Source of the DNA: a bacterium
GTDB lineage: Bacteria > Oederibacteriota > CAKKQC01
Direction of reading: 5' to 3'
Length of the DNA: 64,000 nt
Assembly (NCBI GenBank): GCA_919901855.1
Contig: CAKKQC010000006.1
Span: forward strand, 155,896-219,895
Of this stretch, positions 24,094 through 33,330 are shown piece after piece. The position numbers were made by a program, and so were the translations under genes. The notes beneath the pieces are model-generated. The model did not search any database and was not told where the DNA came from. It worked only from the letters and a program-made list of their open reading frames with translations. Every line of letters begins with the position of its first letter. The stretch's first letter is position 1.

Positions 24094-25722
24094 GTGGCTA
24101 ACGCCAACGAAGCAGCGCTCGATGCCATCATCCAGTCGTATTCCGACAAGGTCAAGCAGAATCCGGATTCCCTCCTGTTCGTCCAGCTCGCCGACGCGTA
24201 CCGCAAGAAGGGCGACTTCGACCGGGCGCTCGAGGTCCTCAGGGGCGGCCTGGCCCGGCACAACAACCTGCTGAGCGGGCTGCTCATGATGGGGCGGATC
24301 CACTGCGCGAAGCGCGAGTACGACGAGGCTGTCGAGGTGCTCCGGAAGGTCGTCCAGCGGGAGCCCAGCAACATGACCGCCCACGCGCTGCTGAGCCAGT
24401 CCTACGTGTCTACGGGCCGCTGGTCGGAGGCGATCGGCGAGTACCAGAAGATCCTGTCGCTCAATCCCGAGGACGCGGCGGCGCAGGCCGCCCTCCGGGA
24501 CGCGCTCGACCGGCTCCGTCAGGCCAAGGCGGCGGATCCTCCGGCAGTTCTGGTGCCGCCGACAGCCCAAGGCCGGACGGCACCTGCCGCCTCAACCGGG
24601 TCGGAACCTGCCGACGCCGCCCCACGGTCGGAACCTGCCGTGTCCGTGCGGCCGACCGTGGCCCCTCCGTCGCCGCGTTCTGCGGTTCCCTCGCCGGTCC
24701 CGGCATTGCCGATTGACCAGCCCATCGCGGCCCCGAAGCGGACTGACGCGCCGCCGGCGAAGACGCCGGAGGCCCGGGCGCCGATGGAGGCTCCCGCCTT
24801 CGCGGCGGCGGAGGAGCTGGCGGCTCGCGGCCTCTACGAGGAGGCGGTCGAGGCGCTTCAGCGCATCCTGGAGGCGGACCCCGACAACTTCATGGCGCGG
24901 CAGAAGCTTCGCGAGGTCTACGCCCAGCGGGAGGCGATGGAATCGCCCTCGGCGGCTTCGATGGCGAATGCCGCTCCGGCGGAAACCGCCCCCGCCGCTG
25001 CCGCTCCTGCCGGCGGCGCCACGCCGGCGGCGGCCCCGGCCGAGACGCAGGCCGACAAGATCACGGACGACGAGATCCTGTACCTGCTGGGGCTGATGGA
25101 GGATGCCTCCGCGCCATCAGCCGCGACTGTGGCTACCCCTGAGCCGAAGCCTGAACCCAAGCGTGAGCCCGCGGCAGTTCCAGTGCAGCCGCCATCCCAG
25201 AGCCGGTCGGCACCTGCCGTCTCAACTGCGTCGGAGCCTGCCGTCGCGGCCGCACCGGAGCCCGTGATCGAGCCCGTGCTGGAGGCCGTGGTCGAACCAG
25301 TGGAAATATCCGCCGTCGAAACACCCACCCCGGTGGCCGCTGCTCCGGCAGGGGGCCTGAGCGAGGGAGCCATCGCGAAGGTGACCGAGATCCTGGACCG
25401 GTTCGGGACGACGGAAGGCCTCCGGCAGGCCTACTTCATCGCGGGCACGTCCGTCGTCATGTCGGGCCAGGCGTCGTCCGTCGACCAGTCCGCGAAGATC
25501 ACGACGCTCGTCAGCATGCTCGCGGATCTGACGCGCCGCGCGGCCTCGAGCATGAAGCAGGGCGAGGTGAAGCAGGTGCTCGTGTTCGGCACCGACGGAC
25601 TGGTCATGGTGAGCCCCGCCGCCACGGGCATCCTGGCGGCGGTCGCCGGCGGGGGCGTAAAAGTCGGTCTTTTGCGCATTGCGCTGAACGATTGCCTGAA
25701 GCGGCTGGCTGATGTAAGCTGA
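24094..25722 (+). CDS. TPR protein with C-terminal Roadblock/LC7 domain
   Basis: The 542-residue protein has three to four TPR repeats (residues about 8-150, for example PDSLLFVQLADAYRKKGDFD and EDAAAQ helices), a long Pro/Ala/Glu linker, one more TPR (about 233-285), a second Ala/Pro linker, and a Roadblock/LC7-like domain (about 425-540, from EGAIAKVTEILDRFG). Roadblock proteins of the MglB type regulate small Ras-like GTPases controlling polarity and pili in other bacteria; that role here is inference. The linkers contain an 80-bp direct duplication. GTG start; own promoter upstream. A stand-alone Roadblock gene follows. Confidence 0.82.
   Translation: MANANEAALDAIIQSYSDKVKQNPDSLLFVQLADAYRKKGDFDRALEVLRGGLARHNNLLSGLLMMGRIHCAKREYDEAVEVLRKVVQREPSNMTAHALLSQSYVSTGRWSEAIGEYQKILSLNPEDAAAQAALRDALDRLRQAKAADPPAVLVPPTAQGRTAPAASTGSEPADAAPRSEPAVSVRPTVAPPSPRSAVPSPVPALPIDQPIAAPKRTDAPPAKTPEARAPMEAPAFAAAEELAARGLYEEAVEALQRILEADPDNFMARQKLREVYAQREAMESPSAASMANAAPAETAPAAAAPAGGATPAAAPAETQADKITDDEILYLLGLMEDASAPSAATVATPEPKPEPKREPAAVPVQPPSQSRSAPAVSTASEPAVAAAPEPVIEPVLEAVVEPVEISAVETPTPVAAAPAGGLSEGAIAKVTEILDRFGTTEGLRQAYFIAGTSVVMSGQASSVDQSAKITTLVSMLADLTRRAASSMKQGEVKQVLVFGTDGLVMVSPAATGILAAVAGGGVKVGLLRIALNDCLKRLADVS
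24541..24620 (+). repeat. Direct repeat copy 1 in the linker of the TPR-Roadblock gene
   Basis: This 80-bp segment aligns without gaps to 25171-25250, with about 15 mismatches. It includes the motif GTCGGAACCTGCCG, which recurs at about 24637-24650 as an exact copy and in variant form in copy 2. The repeats keep the reading frame and encode SAPA/SEPA-like linker units. Confidence 0.7.
25171..25250 (+). repeat. Direct repeat copy 2 in the linker of the TPR-Roadblock gene
   Basis: The partner of 24541-24620, 630 bp downstream and in the same frame, with about 80% identity by eye. It encodes the second low-complexity linker. The even spacing in codons suggests segmental duplication of the linker within the gene. 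Confidence 0.7.
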
Positions 25723-25786
25723 ACACCCGGCGACCAAGGGGCTGACGGTCACGCGAGCGCGCGGGAAAAGTCGGAGGACGCGGTAA

Positions 25787-26143
25787 ATGGACTTCAAGGC
25801 GGTGTTGCGGGAAACGGTTAGCAACGTGGACGGCTCCCTCGGGGCCGGCCTGATCGGCCTCGACGGAATCGTCGTCGACCAGGTCTCCGCCAAGGCGGAC
25901 TTTGACATGACCATCGCGGGCGCCGAATACGCGACCATCGTCAAAAGCGCCCGCCGCGCCTCCGAGGAGTTCGGGATCGGGTCCACGAACGAGGTCATGA
26001 TCTCGACCGAGCGGACGACGATGCTGATGATGACGGTCGGGAAGGACTACTTCTGCGCGCTCGCCATGAACCTCGACGGCAACCTGGGCCGCGGCCGCCT
26101 CGAGCTCAAGAAGGCCATCGCCAAATTCGAGAAGGAGTTCTGA
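25787..26143 (+). CDS. Stand-alone Roadblock/LC7 (MglB-like) protein
   Basis: This 118-residue protein is a single Roadblock/LC7 domain: helix LRETVSNVDGS, strands GAGLIGLDGIVVDQV and NEVMISTERTTMLMMTV, and a final helix GRGRLELKKAIAKFEKE. Members such as MglB act as GTPase-activating or scaffold proteins for small GTPases. No mglA-like GTPase lies in the window, so its partner is unknown. The ATG at 25787 has a GGAGGAC ribosome site. The following membrane-protein frame opens right at its stop codon. Confidence 0.85.
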   Translation: MDFKAVLRETVSNVDGSLGAGLIGLDGIVVDQVSAKADFDMTIAGAEYATIVKSARRASEEFGIGSTNEVMISTERTTMLMMTVGKDYFCALAMNLDGNLGRGRLELKKAIAKFEKEF

Positions 26144-28419
26144 CGCCGAGTCCCGCCGGGACCGGGTCCTCCCTGCCGGCGTCCCGGCACACGGGACTCG
26201 TCGCGCACCTCGCCTACCTGCTCGCGCTGCTTCCCCTGATCGCGCCCGCGCTCAGCCCCGAGAGTGGCCTGGCGGGGGGGGACTGGACCGATCTCCTCTA
26301 TCCGTTTAGGGCGTTCACGGACGGGGTCTTCCGCGCCACGGGTCGCTTGCCGCAGTGGAATCCGTTCATCTTCTCCGGCATGCCCCATCTCGTCTCCCTC
26401 AACGTGCTGACCCTGTACCCGACCGAGCTCGTCGCCCTCTTCCTTCCGGTTTCCCCGTCGACGTTCTACGCCTTTGACCTTCTCCTCCACCTGTTCCTGG
26501 CCGCGGCGGCCATGCGCTGGTGGCTCCGGCGCCAGGGGGTGACCGAGGGCGGCGCCTTCACCGGCGGTCTGGTCTACGCTCTCGGGGGACACTGCCTGAC
26601 CCTGGCGGCCGCGGGGCATCCCCACTGGGTGCGCTGCCTTGCCCTGATGCCCCTCTGTTTCGCCGCGCTCGAGGGCTTCCCGGCCCGGGGGGCCGTCTCG
26701 GGCGCGCTCGCCGGACTGGTCATCTCGGTGGCCCTCCTGGGCGCGTCCCTGCACTTCGTAATCCTCGCCGTGCCCGTCGGCGTCATCTGGATCGTGGCCA
26801 CGGGAACGGCGCCGCTCCGCGAGAAAGCGGTACGGATCTTCTGCTTTGGCGCCGTACCGCTCGTGCTGGGCGCCGTCATCTGGATTCCCGGGTTCGAGTA
26901 CTTCCTCGAATCCGTGCGCCGCGTGCCCGCTGCGGGCGCGGGGACCTCCTGGGCGCTGTCGGTCTGGGATCTGCCGGCCCTCCTGGTGCCGGGGCTGTGG
27001 GGGACACCGGAGGCGTACTGGGGCCCGCACCTCTTCCGGGCGTCGGGCGACTACCCGGGCCTCCTCGCGGTCGCCCTGGCGGCGATCGGGCTGGCGGCGC
27101 GGTGGCGCTCCGAGATGCGGTTCGCGGTGCTGGGCACCGCCGGGATCCTGCTCGCGCTCGGGGCCGCGACGCCCGCCGGCGCGGCTCTCGATCACCTTCC
27201 CGTGTTCGCCGGCCTCCGGGTGCCCCTGCGCTGGTTGTCGTTTACGCACCTCGCCGTCTGCGTCCTCGCGGCGCGCGGCTGGGACGAGGTTGTCGCCCAG
27301 CGGCGATCGCGTGTCGCCGTCGCGGGGCTGGGCGCGGTCGGGCTCGCGTGCGCCGTTGGAATCGCGCTGGCCCAGCCCGTGGCGGCCCGGCTCGAACGCG
27401 TCCCTTTCGTCGCCGGGCACATGCGCGAGGGCGGGGTTTCGCGCGCCGGGATCGCGACCGGGGTCGGGACCGCGGCCCGCGACGGCTTCGTGCGCGGCGT
27501 CGTGTCGGCGGCGTCGCTGGCGTTCCTCGCCGCGGGGCCCGGGCCCCTCGTGTGGCGGGCGGGGCAGGCCTGGCTGGTGGCGACCGCCGACATGCTGACC
27601 GCGGGGTCCCCGTATTTCCAGTATGCCGATGCGCGCGCGGCCGCGACTCCCGACGCGGTCGCCTCCGAACTCCTCCGGCGGATTCCGCCGGACTCCGGGC
27701 GGGTGGCGACGGACGAGTACTTCGGGCTTCCGAACCGGCGGATGGGCCTCGGACTCGAGTTCACTTCGGGGTACCACGGCCTGCCGCTCGCGCGCTACGT
27801 GAAGCTGCACGACGCCGCCGCGCAGACCGGATCGCTCGCCATCCTGGGGACTCTCGCCGTGCAATGCATGGTGACCGGCATACGCCCCTTGGGCGCCTGG
27901 CCGGCCGTCGTCGGGATCGACGTCGCGCCCGGCGAGAGGGAGTGGGTCGTCGGGAACCCGGCCGCCATGCCGAGGGCCTGGCTGGCGGCGGAGACGGTTC
28001 GGGTCCGGGACGCGGAGGACGCGGTCGCGTTCATGCGGCGGCCCGGCTGGACGCCGGCGGTAGTGCCGGTCGAGGCCGCCTCCGGGCAGACGATACCCGT
28101 GGGAGCCGGGCGGGTGGAAGGTCGCAACGAGATCACGATGCTGAAGGGGCAGGACGAGCTGGAGGCCACCCTCGAGCTCGCCCGGGGCGGGCCGGTCGTC
28201 TTCTCCGAGGTCTGGTATCCGGCCTGGAAGGCTTTCGTGGACGGGCGTCGCGTGGCCGTCTGGCGCGCCTGCGCGGCCCTGCGCGCGGTCGAGGTGCCGG
28301 CCGGGCGGCACCGGGTGAGGATGATCTACGACTCCTGGAGCCTTAAGATCGGTATATGGGTTTCCCTGCTGGGCTGGACGGTGGTGGTCTGCGCGATGCG
28401 CGGGCGGCGCGAGGCGTGA
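26140..28419 (+). CDS. YfhO-family polytopic membrane protein
   Basis: A large YfhO-like membrane protein. Such proteins have a GT-C-type fold, and some transfer sugars from lipid carriers to envelope polymers. The N-terminal region contains the family motif GDWTDLLYPFRAF...QWNPFIFSGMPH, then about eleven membrane helices, with a soluble C-terminal domain (FSEVWYPAWKAFVDG...VEVPAGRHRVRMIYD). The motif begins upstream of the first TTG (26347), so the true start must be earlier. No ATG/GTG fits. The CTG at 26140 overlaps the Roadblock stop behind AAGGAG and is my best guess (759 residues). Confidence 0.82.
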   Translation: MTPSPAGTGSSLPASRHTGLVAHLAYLLALLPLIAPALSPESGLAGGDWTDLLYPFRAFTDGVFRATGRLPQWNPFIFSGMPHLVSLNVLTLYPTELVALFLPVSPSTFYAFDLLLHLFLAAAAMRWWLRRQGVTEGGAFTGGLVYALGGHCLTLAAAGHPHWVRCLALMPLCFAALEGFPARGAVSGALAGLVISVALLGASLHFVILAVPVGVIWIVATGTAPLREKAVRIFCFGAVPLVLGAVIWIPGFEYFLESVRRVPAAGAGTSWALSVWDLPALLVPGLWGTPEAYWGPHLFRASGDYPGLLAVALAAIGLAARWRSEMRFAVLGTAGILLALGAATPAGAALDHLPVFAGLRVPLRWLSFTHLAVCVLAARGWDEVVAQRRSRVAVAGLGAVGLACAVGIALAQPVAARLERVPFVAGHMREGGVSRAGIATGVGTAARDGFVRGVVSAASLAFLAAGPGPLVWRAGQAWLVATADMLTAGSPYFQYADARAAATPDAVASELLRRIPPDSGRVATDEYFGLPNRRMGLGLEFTSGYHGLPLARYVKLHDAAAQTGSLAILGTLAVQCMVTGIRPLGAWPAVVGIDVAPGEREWVVGNPAAMPRAWLAAETVRVRDAEDAVAFMRRPGWTPAVVPVEAASGQTIPVGAGRVEGRNEITMLKGQDELEATLELARGGPVVFSEVWYPAWKAFVDGRRVAVWRACAALRAVEVPAGRHRVRMIYDSWSLKIGIWVSLLGWTVVVCAMRGRREA

Positions 28420-29930
28420 GGCGGATGGCCGTGCTCCTCGCGCTGGCGCTGGCGCCCGGCACCGCCGGGGCCGTCGGTGGCGACCTCTGCGTGCCCCTGC
28501 CGCTCGAGGGCTGGGCCGTAGTCGGCCGCTGGCATGTCGGGTCCGCGGCGCGGTCGGCGCGCGAGGGCTGGTGGCGGCCGGCGTTTCGCGCGCGGGACTG
28601 GGCATTGGTGCGGGCCGGGGGCTGGCTGCCGGCCGCCCCGGCGGGGTGCTGGCTGCGGGCCCGGTTCCAGTTCCGGCGGTCGTCCTGGCAGACGGTCGCC
28701 CTCGACGGTCGCGCGCTGCCGGCGGGCACGCGGGTCCACGTCAACGGGGTCGAGGTCAGGTGGACGGACACCACGTCCGGTACACCGGCCGATCTCGCCG
28801 GCGTCGTCCACGCGGGGGAGAACGTGCTGGTGCTGTCCCTTCCCCCGGTCGCCGCGAAGACCCTGAAGGCGCCGGAGGTCTCGCTGACCGGGCACGCGGC
28901 CCCGTCGGGGGCGCCCCGGGCGGCCTCGATCGGCCCGCCGTGGCGGGCGAAAGCCGACCAGGTGGAAACGGTCCTGCCGGCCGCGTGGCTCAAGGGGCGG
29001 GACGTGTCGGCCTGGCGGGTCGCCCTGCCGCGTCCCCTGGCCGTGACCGACACCTGGCTGCCGCAGGCGCCCGTGTGCGTGAAGGCGGTGCTGGACCTCC
29101 CCCCGCCCTGGGGCGGCCGCCGGTTCTCGCTCTTCCTCCACGGACTCGCCGGCACGCCCGAGGTGTGGCTGAACGGTGAGCCGCTCACGGGGCCGGTCAA
29201 GTGTCCGGCCCGGATCGATCTGGGCCGGCGACTCAAGTTCGACGGGCGCGACTCCCTCTGCCTCGTCTACCCCGCGCCGCCGGCGGGCCCCGGCGACGAC
29301 GGGTCCTGGGGCGTGGCCGCGCTCTTCTGGGACACGAGCATCCGGCCCCTGCGCCTGCCGGCCGGGGCGTCCGTGCTGTTCGACCCCGGGGAATGGGCGG
29401 GGCAGGAGGGCGTGCGCCGGGCGCTCCGGTACGCCTCCGAGGCGGCGGAGGTCAGTGCGACCCCGTGCGCGTTCACCTGGGGGGAGGCGGGGGTGACCCC
29501 GGCGATGACTTCCACCGGGACGGGCGGCCCCGCCGGCATCGTGGTCGCCGCCTGGGGGGCGACGACGTACCGGCCGGACGAACTCGAGGCCACGCGCGCG
29601 GCGATCCGGGCGCGGGTGGCCGGGTTCAAGCAGCAGGGCCTCCGGGTCTGGGTGATGTCGCCGACGACCCTCGGCGAGCGTCCGGACACCTCGCGGAACG
29701 AGCGCATCCGGCTCTACAACCGCAGCCTGCGCGATCTCGCCAAGGGGGAGGGCGTGCGGCTCATCACGGTCTACGACGTCTTCTACTCCTCGCTGCGGCG
29801 CATGACCACGGGGCCGAGGTACCGCCGGTGGCCCGTACGCCTGCCGTTGACCGACGATGGAGGGACTCTCGGTCCCCAGGGGGCATTCCTGCTGGGTCTC
29901 GCCATCCTCAACGAGTTCGCCGTCCCATAG
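28416..29930 (+). CDS. Secreted protein, beta-sandwich plus degenerate SGNH-like domain, function unknown
   Basis: The 504-residue product has a signal peptide (cleavage near GTAGAVGG). Residues 30-330 are rich in beta strands, with segments like RVHVNGVEV and EVWLNGEPL that resemble the jelly-roll domains attached to glycosidases. Residues 350-500 resemble an SGNH/GDSL hydrolase core (VVAAWGATTYRPDEL, RLYNRSLRDLAKGEGVRLI). The usual GDS motif and the C-terminal DxxH are not evident, so activity is doubtful. It overlaps the YfhO-like gene (GTGA), suggesting a shared role in envelope polysaccharide biology. Confidence 0.7.
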   Translation: MRRMAVLLALALAPGTAGAVGGDLCVPLPLEGWAVVGRWHVGSAARSAREGWWRPAFRARDWALVRAGGWLPAAPAGCWLRARFQFRRSSWQTVALDGRALPAGTRVHVNGVEVRWTDTTSGTPADLAGVVHAGENVLVLSLPPVAAKTLKAPEVSLTGHAAPSGAPRAASIGPPWRAKADQVETVLPAAWLKGRDVSAWRVALPRPLAVTDTWLPQAPVCVKAVLDLPPPWGGRRFSLFLHGLAGTPEVWLNGEPLTGPVKCPARIDLGRRLKFDGRDSLCLVYPAPPAGPGDDGSWGVAALFWDTSIRPLRLPAGASVLFDPGEWAGQEGVRRALRYASEAAEVSATPCAFTWGEAGVTPAMTSTGTGGPAGIVVAAWGATTYRPDELEATRAAIRARVAGFKQQGLRVWVMSPTTLGERPDTSRNERIRLYNRSLRDLAKGEGVRLITVYDVFYSSLRRMTTGPRYRRWPVRLPLTDDGGTLGPQGAFLLGLAILNEFAVP

Positions 29931-29933
29931 TAG

Positions 29934-29959
29934 GGGGACGTAGTTGCATAGTTGCATAG
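29934..29959 (+). repeat. Left terminal inverted repeat of the RAYT element
   Basis: The repeat begins GGGGACGTAGTTGCATAG and ends with a second GTTGCATAG unit. Its reverse complement appears at 30978-31003 with three mismatches. It starts four bases after the stop codon of the upstream secreted-protein gene. Confidence 0.85.
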
Positions 29960-29977
29960 CTCGGGGGAGAATCAGGC

Positions 29978-30976
29978 GTGCCAAGGACTGAGCGGTTGGA
30001 CGTGCCCGGGGTGCTGTATCACGTGATCGTTCGCGGGATTGAAAGAGGGCGGATATTCCGCAACGAACGCGATCACGAGGACTTCGTCGCGAGACTCGGG
30101 AAGCTGGTGGAAGCGTCGGGGACCACATGCTTCGCGTGGGTGCTCCTGCCCAACCACGCGCATCTGCTGGTGCGACGGGGCGAGAAGGCACTCTCGTGGG
30201 TCATGCAACGCCTCCTGACCGGATACGCGGTCTCGCATAACCTGAGGCATGGGAGAAGCGGGCACCTCTTCCAGAACAGGTACAAGGCGATCATCTGCGA
30301 GGAGGATGCGTACTTCCTCGAACTCGTGAGGTACATTCACCTGAACCCATACCGGGCGGGGATGGTTGCCGATCCGGCGAAGCTGGGGCGATATCGATGG
30401 TCGGGGGAGGGTGTCCTGGAAGGACTGCGTCGTTGCGGGTGGCAGGAGACGGAAGAGATTCTGGCGTTGTTCTGCAGGAACAGGCGGCAGGCTCGGGATG
30501 GATACCGGCGGTTCCTGCTGGAGGGGAGCGGGGAGGGACATCGACCGGAGTTGTCGGGAGGAGGGCTGGTCCGGAGTGCCGGCGGAACGGAGCAGTATCT
30601 GGCGAACCGCAGGGCGGGAGAGACGATGCGGGGAGACGTTCGGGTGTTGGGGAGCAGCGAGTTCGTATCGGGAATCATGAAGAAGGCCGAAGCCCTGGAA
30701 CGGCGCACGCACAGGTTGTCACGGCTGATGACGCCCAGGCAGGTGATCGAGAAGGCCGCGAAGGTGGCGGGCGTGAGCCCGGCATCCATGCGTGGGCGGA
30801 ATCAGCATGTGGGTCGCGTGCTGGCGAAGGACTTGGCGTGCAAGTGGCTGGTCGAGGATCTTGGGTTGCGGGGAGCGGCAGTCGCGAAATTGCTGGACAT
30901 CTCGAAGTCCGCGGTCAGCCGCGGGGTCGTGCGGGGGCAGAGGATCGAGAAGGAACGCGGGGTAGCCTTGGAATGA
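29978..30976 (+). CDS. REP-associated tyrosine transposase (RAYT, Y1/IS200-like)
   Basis: This 332-residue HUH single-strand transposase has the metal-binding HxH in LPNHAHLLV (about residue 59), an upstream strand YHVIVRG, and the catalytic-Tyr helix VRYIHLNPYRAG near residues 112-123. The C-terminal half carries a DnaA-like helix-turn-helix (ASMRGRNQH...VAKLLDISKSAVSRGV), as in one RAYT subgroup. It starts at GTG 29978 behind GGGGGAGAA. Members are usually single-copy, domesticated-like genes that mobilise or maintain REP palindromes. The reading frame is intact. Confidence 0.92.
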   Translation: MPRTERLDVPGVLYHVIVRGIERGRIFRNERDHEDFVARLGKLVEASGTTCFAWVLLPNHAHLLVRRGEKALSWVMQRLLTGYAVSHNLRHGRSGHLFQNRYKAIICEEDAYFLELVRYIHLNPYRAGMVADPAKLGRYRWSGEGVLEGLRRCGWQETEEILALFCRNRRQARDGYRRFLLEGSGEGHRPELSGGGLVRSAGGTEQYLANRRAGETMRGDVRVLGSSEFVSGIMKKAEALERRTHRLSRLMTPRQVIEKAAKVAGVSPASMRGRNQHVGRVLAKDLACKWLVEDLGLRGAAVAKLLDISKSAVSRGVVRGQRIEKERGVALE

Positions 30977-30977
30977 G

Positions 30978-31003
30978 TAATGCAACAATGCAACTACGTC
31001 CCC
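30978..31003 (-). repeat. Right terminal inverted repeat of the RAYT element
   Basis: The inverse of 29934-29959, ending AACTACGTCCCC. Tandem AATGCAAC units are present. It begins one base after the transposase stop. Confidence 0.85.
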
Positions 31004-31011
31004 TGAAGGGG
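31000..31011 (+). repeat. REP-like hairpin CCCCTGAAGGGG
   Basis: A 4-bp GC stem with a TGAA loop at the right end of the RAYT element. A sister palindrome, CCCCTTAAGGGG, lies at 31622-31633 beyond the next gene. Such short palindromes are candidate substrates for the adjacent transposase. Confidence 0.45.
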
Positions 31012-31015
31012 GAGC

Positions 31016-31045
31016 TTGACCGGGAGGCATCCGGACCGTTAACGT
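31016..31045 (+). promoter_or_regulatory. Candidate promoter of the thioredoxin-like gene
   Basis: TTGACC at 31016-31021 is followed after 18 bp by TAACGT (31040-31045). The -35 is a five-of-six match; the -10 only three of six. It sits directly outside the RAYT element and 12 bp before the ATG at 31057, so the leader would be only a few bases long. Tentative. Confidence 0.35.
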
Positions 31046-31056
31046 GGAGCCCGATC

Positions 31057-32947
<1,891 letters not shown>

Positions 32948-32961
32948 ACGGAGGACGGAAC

Positions 32962-33330
32962 ATGGCGAAGATCGTGGCGGTTGACGACGAATCCATGACG
33001 CTGGACCTGATCACGGCCTGCCTCGACCGGCACGAGGTGACGACGGCGTCCGGGGTGGACGAGGGGCTGGCGGCGGTCAAGGCCGCGCGGCCGGACCTCG
33101 TGATCGTGGACTACCACATGCCCGGCAAGGACGGCACGGAGCTCGTGCGCGATATCCGCGCGGACGCGATCCTCAAGGGCACCAGGATCATGATGCTCAC
33201 CGGCGACAGCCGGATGCAGAAGGTCGAGGAGTCGTTCGGGCTGGGCGCGGATGACTATCTCGTCAAGCCATTCTCCTCCGCCGTGCTCCGGGCGCGCGTC
33301 GACGCCCTGCTCGCGAAGCCCAGGGCCTGA
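32962..33330 (+). CDS. Single-domain response regulator
   Basis: The 122-residue protein is one receiver domain, with the acidic pair VDDE (residues 8-9), phosphoacceptor D50 in VIVDYHMPG, the Thr in MMLTGDS and the Lys in YLVKPFSS. There is no output domain, so it acts either like CheY or as a phosphorelay intermediate. It follows enolase by 14 bp with a GGAGGAC ribosome site. The convergent hybrid kinase ends at the next base. Cognate kinase unknown. Confidence 0.93.
   Translation: MAKIVAVDDESMTLDLITACLDRHEVTTASGVDEGLAAVKAARPDLVIVDYHMPGKDGTELVRDIRADAILKGTRIMMLTGDSRMQKVEESFGLGADDYLVKPFSSAVLRARVDALLAKPRA

Larger units (their letters stand above)
29934..31003 (+). mobile_element. RAYT-type element: Y1 transposase bounded by 26-bp inverted repeats
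   Basis: The element is delimited by inverted repeats at 29934-29959 and 30978-31003. They match at 23 of 26 positions, and each contains two tandem copies of an 8-bp GTTGCATA-like unit. A single Y1 transposase gene fills the interior, its stop one base before the right repeat. Both outer ends can fold back: GTCCC...GGGAC at 29922-29939 on the left and CCCCTGAAGGGG at 31000-31011 on the right. It lies between two unrelated genes and disrupts neither coding frame. Confidence 0.85.
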
